A stretch of 64,000 nucleotides of DNA from the NCBI RefSeq assembly GCF_900155595.1, contig NZ_FTPB01000002.1:124001-188000 (forward strand), given 5' to 3'. This document shows, piece after piece, positions 7,603-16,509 of the stretch. Position numbers and translations under genes: made by a program. The notes under the pieces were generated by a model that was not told where the DNA came from, ran no database searches, and saw nothing but the letters and a program-made list of their open reading frames with translations. Source of the stretch: Actinomyces mediterranea (GTDB lineage: Bacteria > Actinomycetota > Actinomycetes > Actinomycetales > Actinomycetaceae). Positions within the stretch are counted from its first letter, which is position 1; the number at the start of each line of letters is the position of its first letter.

Positions 7603-9162
7603 ATGATGGGACTCATGAACGACATATCCTCTCCCAAGTCATCATCCGAAGGCGCTGCCGAGCAGCCCGCTCAGTCCATGGCGGACCGCTCCGAGGGCCG
7701 ATCCCGGCGCCCCGACTCGGACACATTCCGCGAGTTCATGGGCTCGGGTTGGGGGCCTCGCCTCCAGACGCCCATTGAGCGCTCCGGGGCGGCCGATTTC
7801 CTCCCCTCGCGCGCCGCAGCCGCTGGCGTCCCCTTCCCCGGCGAGCGCCTCGTCGTTCCCGCGGGCACCTACAAGGTCCGCAATAATGACTGCAATTACC
7901 GCTTCCGCGCCTACTCAGCATTCGTGCACTTGACGGGGCTCGGCGGCGAGCGCGAGCCGGATGCCGTCCTCGTCCTCGAACCGCGCGAGGACGACGCACA
8001 TGAGCCGATCCTGTTCTTCAAGCCGCGCGCGTCGCGCTCCTCCCAGGAGTTCTACGCCGATTCGCACTACGGGGAGTTCTGGGTGGGGGCGCGCCCCTCC
8101 CTCGACGAGGTGAGTGCTGAGACGGGGCTGCGCTGCGAGCACATCGACGCACTGCGCGACATCCTCGCCAAGGACGCCGGCACCGTCTCCTTGCGCGTGG
8201 TCCGCAATGTCGACGCCTCCGTTGAAGCGATGGTGAACGAGGTGCGCACCGAGGCGGGTCTCCCCGCGGACGGTGACGCGTTGGACGCGGATGAGAAGTT
8301 CGAAGAGCACCTGTCCGAGATCCGCCTGTGCAAGGACCCCTATGAGGTGGCCGAGTTGCAGCGCGCCATTGACGTGACCCGCGCTGGCTTCGACGACATT
8401 ATCAAGGCACTGCCCCGGGCGGTCGGGCACCGCCGCGGGGAGCGCGTCATCGAGGGCGCTTTCGGAGCGGTCGCCCGCGAAGAGGGCAACGGCCTCGGAT
8501 ACGACACGATCGCCGCGTCGGGCAACCACGCCAATACTCTCCACTGGATCGATAATGATGGCCCCGTCGACGAGGGCGACCTCGTCCTCGTCGACGCGGG
8601 AGTCGAGGTCGACTCCCTATACACGGCGGATATCACGCGCACCCTGCCCGTATCCGGCCGCTTCACCGAGGTCCAGGCCCGCGTGTACCAGGCCGTCCTC
8701 GATGCCTGCGAAGCGGCTCTGGCCAGAGCCAATGAGCCGGGCGCCCGTTTCCGCGACGTCCACGACGCGGCAATGCGCGTCATCGCCGCGCGCCTGCACG
8801 AGTGGGGTCTGCTGCCCGTCAGCGTCGAGGAGTCCCTCTCCCCCGCCGGACAGCAGCACCGCAGATGGATGCCCCACGGCACCAGCCACCACCTCGGCCT
8901 CGACGTGCACGACTGCGCGCAGGCCAGGCGCGAGATGTACCAGGATGCGCTGCTCGAACCCGGAATGACCTTTACCATTGAGCCGGGCCTGTACTTCCGC
9001 GCCGATGATGAGGCGATCCCGGCGGAATACCGGGGCATCGGCGTGCGCATCGAGGACGATGTCCTCGTCAACGCCGATGGGAGCGTGACGCGCATGTCGG
9101 AGGACATCCCCCGCACCATCGCGGATGTGGAGACGTGGATCGCCGACGTCCAATCCCGCTAG
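7603..9162 (+). CDS. pepP: Xaa-Pro aminopeptidase (aminopeptidase P)
   Basis: About 519 residues. An AMP_N creatinase-like N-terminal domain (about 50-190) is followed by the pita-bread M24 metalloprotease. The metal-binding residues are seen in VDAGVEVDSLYTADITRT (two Asp), GTSHHLGLDVHD (His), TIEPG (Glu) and VRIEDD (Glu). The enzyme removes N-terminal residues preceding proline. Several clustered ATGs (7576, 7603, 7606, 7615) with only weak upstream purine runs make the start uncertain by a few residues. The open frame continues upstream to 7402 but is antisense to the PHP gene there. Confidence 0.92.
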   Translation: MMGLMNDISSPKSSSEGAAEQPAQSMADRSEGRSRRPDSDTFREFMGSGWGPRLQTPIERSGAADFLPSRAAAAGVPFPGERLVVPAGTYKVRNNDCNYRFRAYSAFVHLTGLGGEREPDAVLVLEPREDDAHEPILFFKPRASRSSQEFYADSHYGEFWVGARPSLDEVSAETGLRCEHIDALRDILAKDAGTVSLRVVRNVDASVEAMVNEVRTEAGLPADGDALDADEKFEEHLSEIRLCKDPYEVAELQRAIDVTRAGFDDIIKALPRAVGHRRGERVIEGAFGAVAREEGNGLGYDTIAASGNHANTLHWIDNDGPVDEGDLVLVDAGVEVDSLYTADITRTLPVSGRFTEVQARVYQAVLDACEAALARANEPGARFRDVHDAAMRVIAARLHEWGLLPVSVEESLSPAGQQHRRWMPHGTSHHLGLDVHDCAQARREMYQDALLEPGMTFTIEPGLYFRADDEAIPAEYRGIGVRIEDDVLVNADGSVTRMSEDIPRTIADVETWIADVQSR

Positions 9163-9228
9163 CGGGCCAGTCCCTCAGACGAATCGACAAAGATGGTGCC
9201 GGGCCGAGTCGCCTCGCCCTCGTCAAAT

Positions 9229-9264
9229 GAACAGCGCCTCCCAATAACCCGGGCGGCGCTGTTC
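9229..9264. terminator. Hairpin between convergent genes
   Basis: Ten-bp arms GAACAGCGCC and GGCGCTGTTC surround a 16-nt loop, between the stop of pepP and the stop of the converging stress-protein gene. It probably serves both directions. No T tract is present. Confidence 0.45.
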
Positions 9265-9274
9265 GGTATGCGGA

Positions 9275-9940
9275 CTAGTCGGATGTCTCGCCGGAAACGG
9301 GCGGCAAAGTCGGCGGTATGGGATCGGACTGGGCCGTCGCCGCATCTGTGTGGTCGGCGACGCGAACCCCGAAGCGCGGCTTCTCATCGGGCCTCGACCC
9401 GTATTCCGTCGGACCGTCGGATTCGGGGCGCGTGCGCACGGGTCTGGGGCGCATCTGATTGCCGGGAGTCTTCTGCAGCATCTGGAAGGCCTGGTCGATG
9501 TCGGCCGATGCGAGGACCGCATAGCGGGAGGCGACCACCTGTGAGGAGGAGGTGAAGTCCCTGCGCCCTCCCGACATCGCATAGCCGACGGCGGAGATGA
9601 GCGTGCCCGCGAGCGCACCGCCCGCGATGCCGAATACGACCCACAGCATCGCCGACTGGTTCGTCGATGCGAAGGACATCATGAGGCCCATGAAGGCACC
9701 CCACAGTGCGCCCGAGGAGGCGCCCGACGCGGCGGCCTTCGCCATCGTCAAACGACCGGTGACCCTCTCGACGAGGTGGAGGTCAGTACCGACGATGACG
9801 ATCGACTTGACGTCGAACTGCTCGTCGGAAAGGTAATCGACTGCTCCCTGGGCCTCCGCATAGGTGCGGTACGAGGCGACCTCGGTGCCCGACGGCATGA
9901 CCGGCATCCCCATCCACAGGCTATTCGATTGAGGTGGCAT
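9275..9940 (-). CDS. General stress protein, YflT-like domain with glycine zipper
   Basis: 221 residues. Residues 20-65 (GTEVASYRTYAEAQGAVDYL and what follows) match the alpha/beta YflT/heat-induced stress domain. Two Gly/Ala-rich hydrophobic segments (about 68-125) follow, then a Pro/Asp-rich tail. Such proteins are common uncharacterised actinobacterial stress proteins, probably membrane associated. A GAAGGA site precedes the ATG. It is transcribed divergently from the MgtE-N/CBS gene. Confidence 0.7.
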   Translation of the reverse strand: MPPQSNSLWMGMPVMPSGTEVASYRTYAEAQGAVDYLSDEQFDVKSIVIVGTDLHLVERVTGRLTMAKAAASGASSGALWGAFMGLMMSFASTNQSAMLWVVFGIAGGALAGTLISAVGYAMSGGRRDFTSSSQVVASRYAVLASADIDQAFQMLQKTPGNQMRPRPVRTRPESDGPTEYGSRPDEKPRFGVRVADHTDAATAQSDPIPPTLPPVSGETSD

Positions 9941-10019
9941 GGACGTCCTTCCGTGAAACCCGACCCATTTCAGTCGTGCTATACCGCCTATTTTCCCACT
10001 TGGCGCCTAGGCTGTCCTT

Positions 10020-11324
10020 GTGAGCTCAGCACCCATGGGATTCGGCACCACCGGCAAGCGCGTCTACATCGGCAAACTTGCAGGCACTAGCGTATTCGAC
10101 CCGATCGGCGATCGGGTCGGCTCAATCCATGACGTCGTCGTCACCTTCCGCTTGGGAGCGTCAACCAGCGTCATCGGATTCGTCGTCGAAGTGGGTCCGC
10201 GAAAACGGGTGTTCCTCCCCCTCACTCGCGTCACCTCGATTGAAGCGGGTTCCGTCATTACGACGGGGCTGCTCAATATCCGCTCCTTCACGCAGCGGCC
10301 CGGGGAGACTCTCGTCCTCACCGAACTCTTCGACCGCGTCGTCACAATGAACGACGGGTCTGGGAATGTCAAGATCATTGACGTCGCAATGCAGAGACGG
10401 CGCCCCAAGGACTGGGTGATCTCGAAACTGCACGTCCAGCGCCAGCGCACGACGTCCCTGGGATTCACCCGCTACGGCGAGACTCTCACCGTCGCGCCCG
10501 CCGACGTATCCGGACTACTCACAACCGACACGAATCAGGCGGCGACGGCCCTGTTGCAGCACACGGAGGACATGAGGGCGGCGGATCTGGCCGACTACCT
10601 CCACGATCTGCCGAAGGACCGTCAGATGGCGGTCGCACGGCACCTCCCCGATGCGCGCCTCGCCGATGTCCTCGAAGAGCTCGGCGATGACGACCGCGTT
10701 GCCATCCTCTCCGGTCTTGACGCGAGCCGCGCCGCAGACGTCCTCGACGTCATGCAGCCCGACGACGCGGCCGACCTCGTGTCCTCGCTCCCTGAAGCGC
10801 AGGGCCAGGCGCTCCTCGCCCTCATGGAGCCCGACGAGGCCAAGGACGTGCGCCGACTCCTCACCTACGAAGAATCCACCGCGGGCTCTCTCATGACGAC
10901 GGACCCCGTCATCTTCGGGCCCGATGCGACAGTCGCACAGATGCTGGCGTCCGTGCGCCGCGAGGACCTCCCCGTCTCCCTGTCGACTGTCGCCTTCGTC
11001 ACTCGCCCTCCCGAGGAGACACCGACGGGCCCCTACCTCGGGATGGTCCACATTCAGCGAGCGCTGCGCGAGCCCCCGCAGACGCTTTTGGGCACGATTC
11101 TCGACTCGGATATTGAAGCGGTCTCCCCGGAAGCGCATATCGCAACCGTCACGCGCCTCCTCGCGACGTACAACCTCACGGTTCTGCCCGTTGTCGACGA
11201 GGACGACCATCTCGTCGGCGCCGTCTCGGTCGACGACATCCTCGACGAGCTTCTTCCCGATGACTGGCGCGACTACGACGACGAAGTGACGGACCTCATG
11301 ATGGCAAGGAGCATTGATGGCTGA
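10020..11324 (+). CDS. MgtE N-terminal/CBS domain protein without a channel domain
   Basis: 434 residues. Residues 15-150 look like a PRC-barrel type beta domain, 170-310 are the MgtE_N helical repeats (ADLADYLHDLP, LADVLEELGDDDR, DAADLVSSLP), and 300-420 carry a CBS pair ending VLPVVDEDDHLVGAVSVDDI. In MgtE these modules sense Mg2+, but the transmembrane pore is absent, so this is a soluble sensor-like protein. The start is GTG at 10020 or an ATG at 10035; both have weak ribosome sites. It overlaps the DUF1003 gene by 8 nt, suggesting a pair acting at the membrane. Confidence 0.82.
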   Translation: MSSAPMGFGTTGKRVYIGKLAGTSVFDPIGDRVGSIHDVVVTFRLGASTSVIGFVVEVGPRKRVFLPLTRVTSIEAGSVITTGLLNIRSFTQRPGETLVLTELFDRVVTMNDGSGNVKIIDVAMQRRRPKDWVISKLHVQRQRTTSLGFTRYGETLTVAPADVSGLLTTDTNQAATALLQHTEDMRAADLADYLHDLPKDRQMAVARHLPDARLADVLEELGDDDRVAILSGLDASRAADVLDVMQPDDAADLVSSLPEAQGQALLALMEPDEAKDVRRLLTYEESTAGSLMTTDPVIFGPDATVAQMLASVRREDLPVSLSTVAFVTRPPEETPTGPYLGMVHIQRALREPPQTLLGTILDSDIEAVSPEAHIATVTRLLATYNLTVLPVVDEDDHLVGAVSVDDILDELLPDDWRDYDDEVTDLMMARSIDG

Positions 11325-11883
11325 ACGTCTCGATACCCCGCGTGACAGGGGCTTCTTCCGCACCATTCGGCGGAAGCGCTCCTCGGGCGACGGCTTCGGC
11401 CGCTTCGCGGAGGCCACTGCCCGCTTCATGGGCTCGCCGAAGTTCATCCTCTATATGACGATCTTCGTTATCGTGTGGATCAGCGCGAATATCCTCTTGT
11501 ACAAGATCTCGACGGACTACTCCTGGGACCCCTACCCCTTCATCCTCCTCAACCTCGCCTTCTCCACGCAAGCCTCCTACTCGGCGCCCCTCATCCTACT
11601 GGCGCAGAACCGCCAAGACGACCGCGATCGCGTCCAGGCACAGCAGGACCGCCAGCGCGCCGAGCGCAACCTCGCGGACACGGAGTACCTCACCCGTGAG
11701 ATCGCAAGTCTGCGCCTCGCTCTCCAAGAGGTCGCTACCCGTGACTTCGTGCGCTCGGAACTGCGCGAACTCATAGACGACATTAAGGAGGAATGGGACG
11801 AGCGCCAGCAGATCGAAACCATACCGACCCCGGACGACCTCGATTCTGCGCCCGCACCCCGCCGGATCACGGGGAATAAGTGA
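11317..11883 (+). CDS. DUF1003 family membrane protein
   Basis: 188 residues. A basic N-terminus is followed by two membrane helices (about 44-65 and 75-100, the second with FSTQASYSAPLILLAQNRQ, the DUF1003 hallmark) and a long coiled-coil tail (105-165). The ATG at 11317 has AAGGAG 5 nt upstream and overlaps the end of the MgtE-N/CBS gene, so the two are coupled. DUF1003 proteins are often next to this soluble MgtE-like protein; their role is unknown. The coiled coil may contact the partner. Confidence 0.85.
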   Translation: MAERLDTPRDRGFFRTIRRKRSSGDGFGRFAEATARFMGSPKFILYMTIFVIVWISANILLYKISTDYSWDPYPFILLNLAFSTQASYSAPLILLAQNRQDDRDRVQAQQDRQRAERNLADTEYLTREIASLRLALQEVATRDFVRSELRELIDDIKEEWDERQQIETIPTPDDLDSAPAPRRITGNK

Positions 11884-11966
11884 GGGGGCGACCCCTCCCC
11901 TCGCACCTTCGCCCACGGTTCCAACTCGCTTCGAGTCATCGGACTGCGCCACGTAGGATAACGGGT

Positions 11967-13097
11967 ATGTCTGTCACCATTGAACGCGTCATGGATGCAC
12001 TGTCCACAGTCATCGACCCTGAGATCCACCGCCCCATTACCGACCTCACTATGGTCTCCCCTGACCGGGTCGCCATTGATGGAGGCACCGTCAGTGTTGA
12101 GGTTCTCCTCACCACCGCCGGTTGTCCGCTCCGCAACACGATCTCTGCGGATGTCCACAAGGCCGTGGCGGACCTTGATGGCGTTGAGTCCGTCAAGGTG
12201 TCGATGGGGGTGATGAGCGACGAGCAGAAGAAAGCCCTGCGCGAGAAGCTCAATGGCGGCAGGGCGGAGAGGGAGATCCCCTTCGCCCAGCCCGACTCCC
12301 TCACGAGGGTCATTGCGGTGACCTCCGGCAAGGGCGGCGTCGGGAAGTCCTCGGTGACGGCGAACCTGGCCGCTGCGATGTCGCAGGCGGGCCTGAAGGT
12401 CGGTGTCATGGACGCCGACATCTACGGCTTCTCCATCCCTCGGATGCTCGGCGTCGACCACGATCCACAGGTCATTGACGGCATGATCATTCCGCCCGTC
12501 GGCGCAGGCGGGGTCAAGGTCATGTCGATCGGCATGTTCGTGCCCGACGGCCAGCCCGTCATCTGGCGCGGCCCGATGCTGCACCGCGCCCTTCAGCAGT
12601 TCCTCGCGGACGTCTTCTGGGGCGACCTCGACGTCCTCCTCATCGACATGCCCCCGGGCACCGGCGACGTTGCGATCTCAGTCGCGCAGCTCCTCCCCGA
12701 TTCTCAGATCCTCGTCGTGACGACCCCGCAGGTCGCCGCCGCCGAAGTCGCCGAACGCGCCGGCTCGATCGCCTCTCAGACCCAGCAGAAGGTCATCGGT
12801 GTCGTTGAGAATATGTCCTTCCTCCTTCAGCCGGACGGCTCTCGCCTCGAGATCTTCGGAAACGGCGGCGGCCAGTCCGTATCCGCCCGGCTCAGCGCCC
12901 AGCTCGGCTACGACGTACCCCTCTTAGGGCAGATCCCCCTTGACATCGCCCTGCGCGAGGGCGGGGATGAGGGACGCCCCGTCGCTCTCGATGCGGGTCC
13001 CGCCGCCGAAGTCCTCGCCTTGCTCGCCTCCTCCCTCAGTCAGGGCGAACGCGGTCTGAAGGGGCGCCCGCTCGGGGTCTCACCGATTCACCACTGA
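11967..13097 (+). CDS. Mrp/NBP35 family iron-sulfur carrier ATPase
   Basis: 376 residues. An N-terminal MIP18/DUF59 domain (1-90) precedes a ParA-like NTPase with the deviant P-loop GKGGVGKSS at 121-129 and Switch II in IDMPPGTGD. Mrp proteins carry Fe-S clusters to apoproteins. Here the NMSF region runs on as LLQPDGSRLEIFG, without the CPHC-type cluster cysteines seen in many bacterial Mrp proteins. I placed the start at the ATG at 11967; the 29 codons upstream lie before any ribosome site and are atypical. It begins 84 nt after the DUF1003 gene. Confidence 0.9.
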   Translation: MSVTIERVMDALSTVIDPEIHRPITDLTMVSPDRVAIDGGTVSVEVLLTTAGCPLRNTISADVHKAVADLDGVESVKVSMGVMSDEQKKALREKLNGGRAEREIPFAQPDSLTRVIAVTSGKGGVGKSSVTANLAAAMSQAGLKVGVMDADIYGFSIPRMLGVDHDPQVIDGMIIPPVGAGGVKVMSIGMFVPDGQPVIWRGPMLHRALQQFLADVFWGDLDVLLIDMPPGTGDVAISVAQLLPDSQILVVTTPQVAAAEVAERAGSIASQTQQKVIGVVENMSFLLQPDGSRLEIFGNGGGQSVSARLSAQLGYDVPLLGQIPLDIALREGGDEGRPVALDAGPAAEVLALLASSLSQGERGLKGRPLGVSPIHH

Positions 13098-13172
13098 GTA
13101 TGTCCCGTGCTTCGGCACGCGAGGGCGTTAGGCTTGAAGCGGTTCGTCATCCACCACGTCGGAGGGTCTCTC

Positions 13173-13802
13173 ATGGCTGATAAGGCACAGGCCTGGGTCT
13201 ACGTTGAAGATTTCGTGCCCGAAAGCGACATTGTCGCCGAGGCGCGGGCGACTGCAGTCGAGCTCGGCGCGGAACCCGTATCGACGGGAGTCGGAGCTGC
13301 TCTGCGCATGCTCGCAGCTGTGGCGGGCGCTCGCGCCGTCCTCGAAGTCGGTACCGGCGCGGGGGTGTCGGGCCTGTGGCTGCTTGACGGGATGGCGGCC
13401 GATGGGGTGCTCACGTCGATTGACGCCGAGGTGGAGTTCCACAAACACGCGAGGAGCGCATTCGCCAAGGCCGGGGTGTCGTCGCAGCGAACCCGCCTCA
13501 TCGCCGGTCGAGCCCTTGACGTCCTTCCCCGAATGGCGGCGCGAGGCTACGACATGATGGTCCTCGACGCCGACATCGCTGAGACGCCGCAGTACCTCGA
13601 TCATGCGGTCCGGGTCTTGCGTCCCGGCGGCGTCATCGTCTTCGTCCATGCGCTGTGGCACGATCAGGTAGCCGATCCGGCGCGCAGGGACGCTGAAACC
13701 GTTGTCTGCCGTGAGGTGGTGCGATTCCTCGGAGAGTCCGCTGATTTCCTACCGGCCCTGCTGCCGGTGGGCGATGGTCTCGCCGTCGCAGTCAAGCGCT
13801 GA
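13173..13802 (+). CDS. Class I SAM-dependent O-methyltransferase
   Basis: 209 residues. The fold of the COMT-like methyltransferase_3 family is seen: VLEVGTGAGVSGLWLL (SAM motif I, about 74-90), TSIDAE (motif II), VLDADIA (metal-binding Asp) and LRPGGVIVF. These enzymes methylate hydroxyl groups of small catechol-like substrates; the substrate is unknown. GGAGGG lies 6 nt before the ATG at 13173. The gene is monocistronic, followed by a strong terminator. Confidence 0.88.
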   Translation: MADKAQAWVYVEDFVPESDIVAEARATAVELGAEPVSTGVGAALRMLAAVAGARAVLEVGTGAGVSGLWLLDGMAADGVLTSIDAEVEFHKHARSAFAKAGVSSQRTRLIAGRALDVLPRMAARGYDMMVLDADIAETPQYLDHAVRVLRPGGVIVFVHALWHDQVADPARRDAETVVCREVVRFLGESADFLPALLPVGDGLAVAVKR

Positions 13803-13810
13803 TCCGTCAT

Positions 13811-13853
13811 GTGGGTGTGCCCCCTGCAGTGACGCTGCAGGGGGCACACCCAC
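13811..13853. terminator. Perfect bidirectional terminator hairpin
   Basis: A 19-bp perfect stem (GTGGGTGTGCCCCCTGCAG and its complement) with a 5-nt loop lies between the convergent stops of the methyltransferase and the DUF3117 gene. A few T residues follow on the plus strand. Confidence 0.9.
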
Positions 13854-13867
13854 ATCAGTTTGAGGAG

Positions 13868-14032
13868 TCAGACCGCGGCGGACAGAACGTCGGCCAGTTC
13901 CGCCGCTTCGTCGGGGGTCAACTCAATGACGAGTCGGCCGCCGCCCTCGGATGGGATCCGCATGACGATGCCGCGCCCCTCTTTCGTGGCTTCTAACGGT
14001 CCGTCACCGGTTCTGGGCTTCATGGCTGCCAT
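13868..14032 (-). CDS. DUF3117 domain protein, 54 residues
   Basis: A very short gene starting MAAMKPRTGDGPLEATKEGRG, containing RIPSEGGGRLVIELTPDEA and ending LSAAV. This is the highly conserved actinobacterial DUF3117 family, whose function is unknown. The ATG at 14030-14032 follows AAGGAG with 6-nt spacing. It is separately transcribed, with the strong terminator immediately downstream. Recognition by sequence is secure. Confidence 0.93.
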   Translation of the reverse strand: MAAMKPRTGDGPLEATKEGRGIVMRIPSEGGGRLVIELTPDEAAELADVLSAAV

Positions 14033-14130
14033 GTGCCGCTCCTTGAATATTGAGGTCTGCGAACGCCGCGTGCCGCAGTTGACTCACTCATTTTACCGAG
14101 TTTGGACGGTTTTAGCCCGACGAGTGCGTC

Positions 14131-14865
14131 TCACCCCTGAAGTGCCAGGCCAACGGCCTCCTCAGGATCGTCAACGACCTGCACCAGATCGACATCGCCG
14201 CGTGAGATCGTCTCCTCTCCCTCCATCGTCTCCCTCATCCAATCGATGAGTCCTCCCCAGTAGTCCCTGCCGACCAGGACGATTGGGAAGGAATCGATCT
14301 TATTCGTCTGAACAAGGGTCATCGCCTCGAAGAGTTCATCCAATGTGCCGAACCCTCCGGGCATGACGATGAAGCCGCTCGAATACTTGACGAACATCGT
14401 CTTTCGCGCAAAAAAGTACCGGAAGTTAATGCCGATATTGATCCACTGGTTCATCGCCTGTTCATGCGGCAACTCGATGCCGAGCCCGACCGACGTTCCA
14501 CCGGCATCCCAGGCGCCCTTATTCGCGGCCTCCATCGCCCCGGGCCCACCGCCCGTGATCACGCCGATGCCATGCGAGGCGAGCATGCGCCCGATCTGAT
14601 ACGCCTTCTCCCACCAGTTCGATCCGGCAACGGTCCTTGCGGATCCGAACACCGACACGGCCGGTCCGATTTCAGACAGAGCGCCGAAGCCCTCAACGAA
14701 CTCCGCTTGAATCCTCAAGACCCGCCATGGGTCCTCGTGGAGCCAATCAGTAGAAGGCTGGGGACGCAGGAGGCGGGCATCCGAGGTCTCCGTCGGAATC
14801 TTTTGCCCGCGCAGGATGACGGGTCCGCGCTGATAGACGCGCCTATGCGCCTCATTGTTCGTCAT
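14131..14865 (-). CDS. TIGR00730/LOG family Rossmann-fold protein
   Basis: 244 residues. The lysine-decarboxylase-like motif PGGFGTLDELFE near 160 and GGGPGAMEAANKGA near 110 are the signature of the LOG family. Characterised members hydrolyse cytokinin riboside or nucleotide 5'-monophosphates to the free base and ribose-5-phosphate. The ATG at 14863-14865 has AAGGAG 7 nt upstream. It is downstream of the small lipoprotein/C39-like pair with a 45-nt gap and may be co-transcribed with them. Confidence 0.88.
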   Translation of the reverse strand: MTNNEAHRRVYQRGPVILRGQKIPTETSDARLLRPQPSTDWLHEDPWRVLRIQAEFVEGFGALSEIGPAVSVFGSARTVAGSNWWEKAYQIGRMLASHGIGVITGGGPGAMEAANKGAWDAGGTSVGLGIELPHEQAMNQWINIGINFRYFFARKTMFVKYSSGFIVMPGGFGTLDELFEAMTLVQTNKIDSFPIVLVGRDYWGGLIDWMRETMEGEETISRGDVDLVQVVDDPEEAVGLALQG

Positions 14866-14910
14866 AGTGCTCCTTGGGTCTTCCACGCGGGCGTGCGCAA
14901 TGGCCGCCCC

Positions 14911-15519
14911 TCACCCGGGATCATCGTCGATTTTTGGCACGAGGGCGAAGAGGACTCGCCGCCAATGCCCAAGAGCGGGAAGAACCGATTCAGCATGGGA
15001 ATAAAAGTCGTCGGGATCCACCTGGTACACCCGTCCAGATGAGGGTTCAAAGACCGCGTAGAAACGCTCGGTAGCGCCCTCATGAGCGAGGAGCACCACC
15101 ACGTGTCGCGGAATGAGCCCCGACAGCGGCACCCCTGATCCTCCGGTATAGACGAAAACGTCGAACCCCGATGCGAGGGCGCGGTCAATGCGTCGACGCA
15201 TTGCGGCACCGGCGACGACGATCCCGTAGCGCAGACCGGTCGCGGCTTGGGCGAGGCGCGCAAGCGACCACGGGGATGTCCCCAGTGCCTGTGGCCACGG
15301 CACTGCGATCCTCGCGGCGATCGCATGCAGTTCGAGCTGAGTGCGCTCGACGCGCTCGCGCGACGCTGTCAGATATCCCGGATCAGCCTGTGCTCGCGCG
15401 GCGACGACGGCAAGCGCCGCTATCGCGCATGTCGTCGCATCGACCTGCCTCGGGTAGGACGCGGGAACGGGGAGTCTGCTGCGAGGCCGGGTCGACGCAC
15501 CTCTGTCAGCGTCACTCAT
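14911..15519 (-). CDS. Uncharacterised protein with a possible C39-like cysteine-peptidase triad
   Basis: 202 residues, not recognised as a named family. Residues 25-31 read QVDATTC followed by an Ala-rich helix, as in C39-like peptidases where an oxyanion Gln precedes the nucleophile Cys by about six residues (here Q25 and C31). IPRHVVVLL places His139 and YQVDPDD places Asp168 where the other triad members would be. There is no signal peptide. The ATG overlaps the preceding lipoprotein gene by 8 nt, so the two are made together. Peptidase activity is inference; it could also be an inactive structural relative. Confidence 0.55.
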   Translation of the reverse strand: MSDADRGASTRPRSRLPVPASYPRQVDATTCAIAALAVVAARAQADPGYLTASRERVERTQLELHAIAARIAVPWPQALGTSPWSLARLAQAATGLRYGIVVAGAAMRRRIDRALASGFDVFVYTGGSGVPLSGLIPRHVVVLLAHEGATERFYAVFEPSSGRVYQVDPDDFYSHAESVLPALGHWRRVLFALVPKIDDDPG

Positions 15520-15673
15520 CGGAGGCGTCGTTCGCGGCCCAGCCCGGAATCGAGGAGGCGGCGCAGATCATGGCGCGCTCATCCGGATCCGAGTCAGGGG
15601 CCTTCGGGGAGGCGCAGGAGACGAGTGCGGATACGGCGACGATGAGCGCTTGTGCGACGTGTTTCTTCACCAT
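15512..15673 (-). CDS. Small putative lipoprotein
   Basis: 53 residues from the ATG at 15671-15673, after GGAGGGGAC. A lysine-starting hydrophobic leader ends in LVSC, a plausible lipobox with Cys20 lipidated, leaving a mature Asp-rich peptide of about 34 residues. It overlaps the C39-like gene by 8 nt (ATGAGTGA), so the downstream start depends on its translation. Function is unknown; the pairing suggests a secreted or membrane-anchored partner of the putative peptidase. Confidence 0.6.
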   Translation of the reverse strand: MVKKHVAQALIVAVSALVSCASPKAPDSDPDERAMICAASSIPGWAANDASDE

Positions 15674-15763
15674 GTGTCCCCTCCCCGGGTCCAATTACGC
15701 GCTACACGCTATCAGTCGCCTGCTGTGAGCGCTCAGGAGCAGCGCATCGGAGTGCATACGCCG

Positions 15764-15791
15764 GGGCGGCCCGACCGTGGTCGGGCCGCCC
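15764..15791 (-). terminator. Terminator of rplY
   Basis: A 12-13 bp perfect GC-rich stem (GGGCGGCCCGACC with its complement) with a very short loop lies 25 nt after the bL25 stop, between it and the small lipoprotein gene. Confidence 0.7.
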
Positions 15792-15815
15792 ACCGGATGA
15801 CGAAACGGGCGCGGA

Positions 15816-16400
15816 TCATTCCTGCGCGGGCTGTTCCGTTTCTTCTTCGACCTCGGCCGCTGCGAGTTCGGTGATGATAATGATGTCCTGCTCGGCGTCG
15901 AGTTCGCACTCGACACCGGAGGGCAGGACGAGGTCGCTCGCACGCACGACGGTGCCGGCCTCCAGGCCAGTGATGTCGACCTTGATGGACTCGGGGATCG
16001 CGGTCGCTGATGCCTTGACGGTGACGGTGTGCTCCTCAACGGCATGCTGGGTGCCGGGCGCGGCTTCGCCGACAACGACGATGGAGACCTCGACGTCAAC
16101 CTTCTCGCCGGCCTTCACAGTGAGGAAGTCCGCGTGGAGGAGTTCGCGGGACACCGGGTGGCGCTGCACGTCCTTGACGAGTGCGAGCTGCGACGTACCG
16201 TCGATCTTGAGTTCAACGAGGGCGTTCTTGTTGCCGCGAACAATGAGGAACAGATCGTGAGCGGGAACGTCGAGATGGATCGGTTCGCCGCCGTGTCCGT
16301 ACAGGACGGTGGGGACGAGTTTCGCGCGGCGGGCGCGACGCGCAGCACCCTTTCCGAATTCGGTGCGGACCTGGGCTACGAGAACGGGGTTGTCGCTCAT
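15816..16400 (-). CDS. rplY: Large ribosomal subunit protein bL25, CTC form
   Basis: 194 residues. The N-terminal L25 domain (1-92, with GKGAARRARRAKLVPTVLYG) binds 5S rRNA. It is followed by the beta-rich TL5/CTC C-terminal domain and an acidic tail. The length matches the long general-stress CTC form rather than the 94-residue enterobacterial L25. AGGAGGAG precedes the ATG at 16398-16400; an upstream in-frame ATG is less likely. It follows prs on the same strand, a common order (prs-rplY). Confidence 0.95.
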   Translation of the reverse strand: MSDNPVLVAQVRTEFGKGAARRARRAKLVPTVLYGHGGEPIHLDVPAHDLFLIVRGNKNALVELKIDGTSQLALVKDVQRHPVSRELLHADFLTVKAGEKVDVEVSIVVVGEAAPGTQHAVEEHTVTVKASATAIPESIKVDITGLEAGTVVRASDLVLPSGVECELDAEQDIIIITELAAAEVEEETEQPAQE

Positions 16401-16509
16401 GGGGGCTCCTCCTGGGATCTGACGGCGTCTGACGCTTCGGCGCGTCAGGATCCGTGGGCACATCGTGCCGTCAGGAGGCCCTGTCGATAACGGCGACCCG
16501 AACAGCGGA

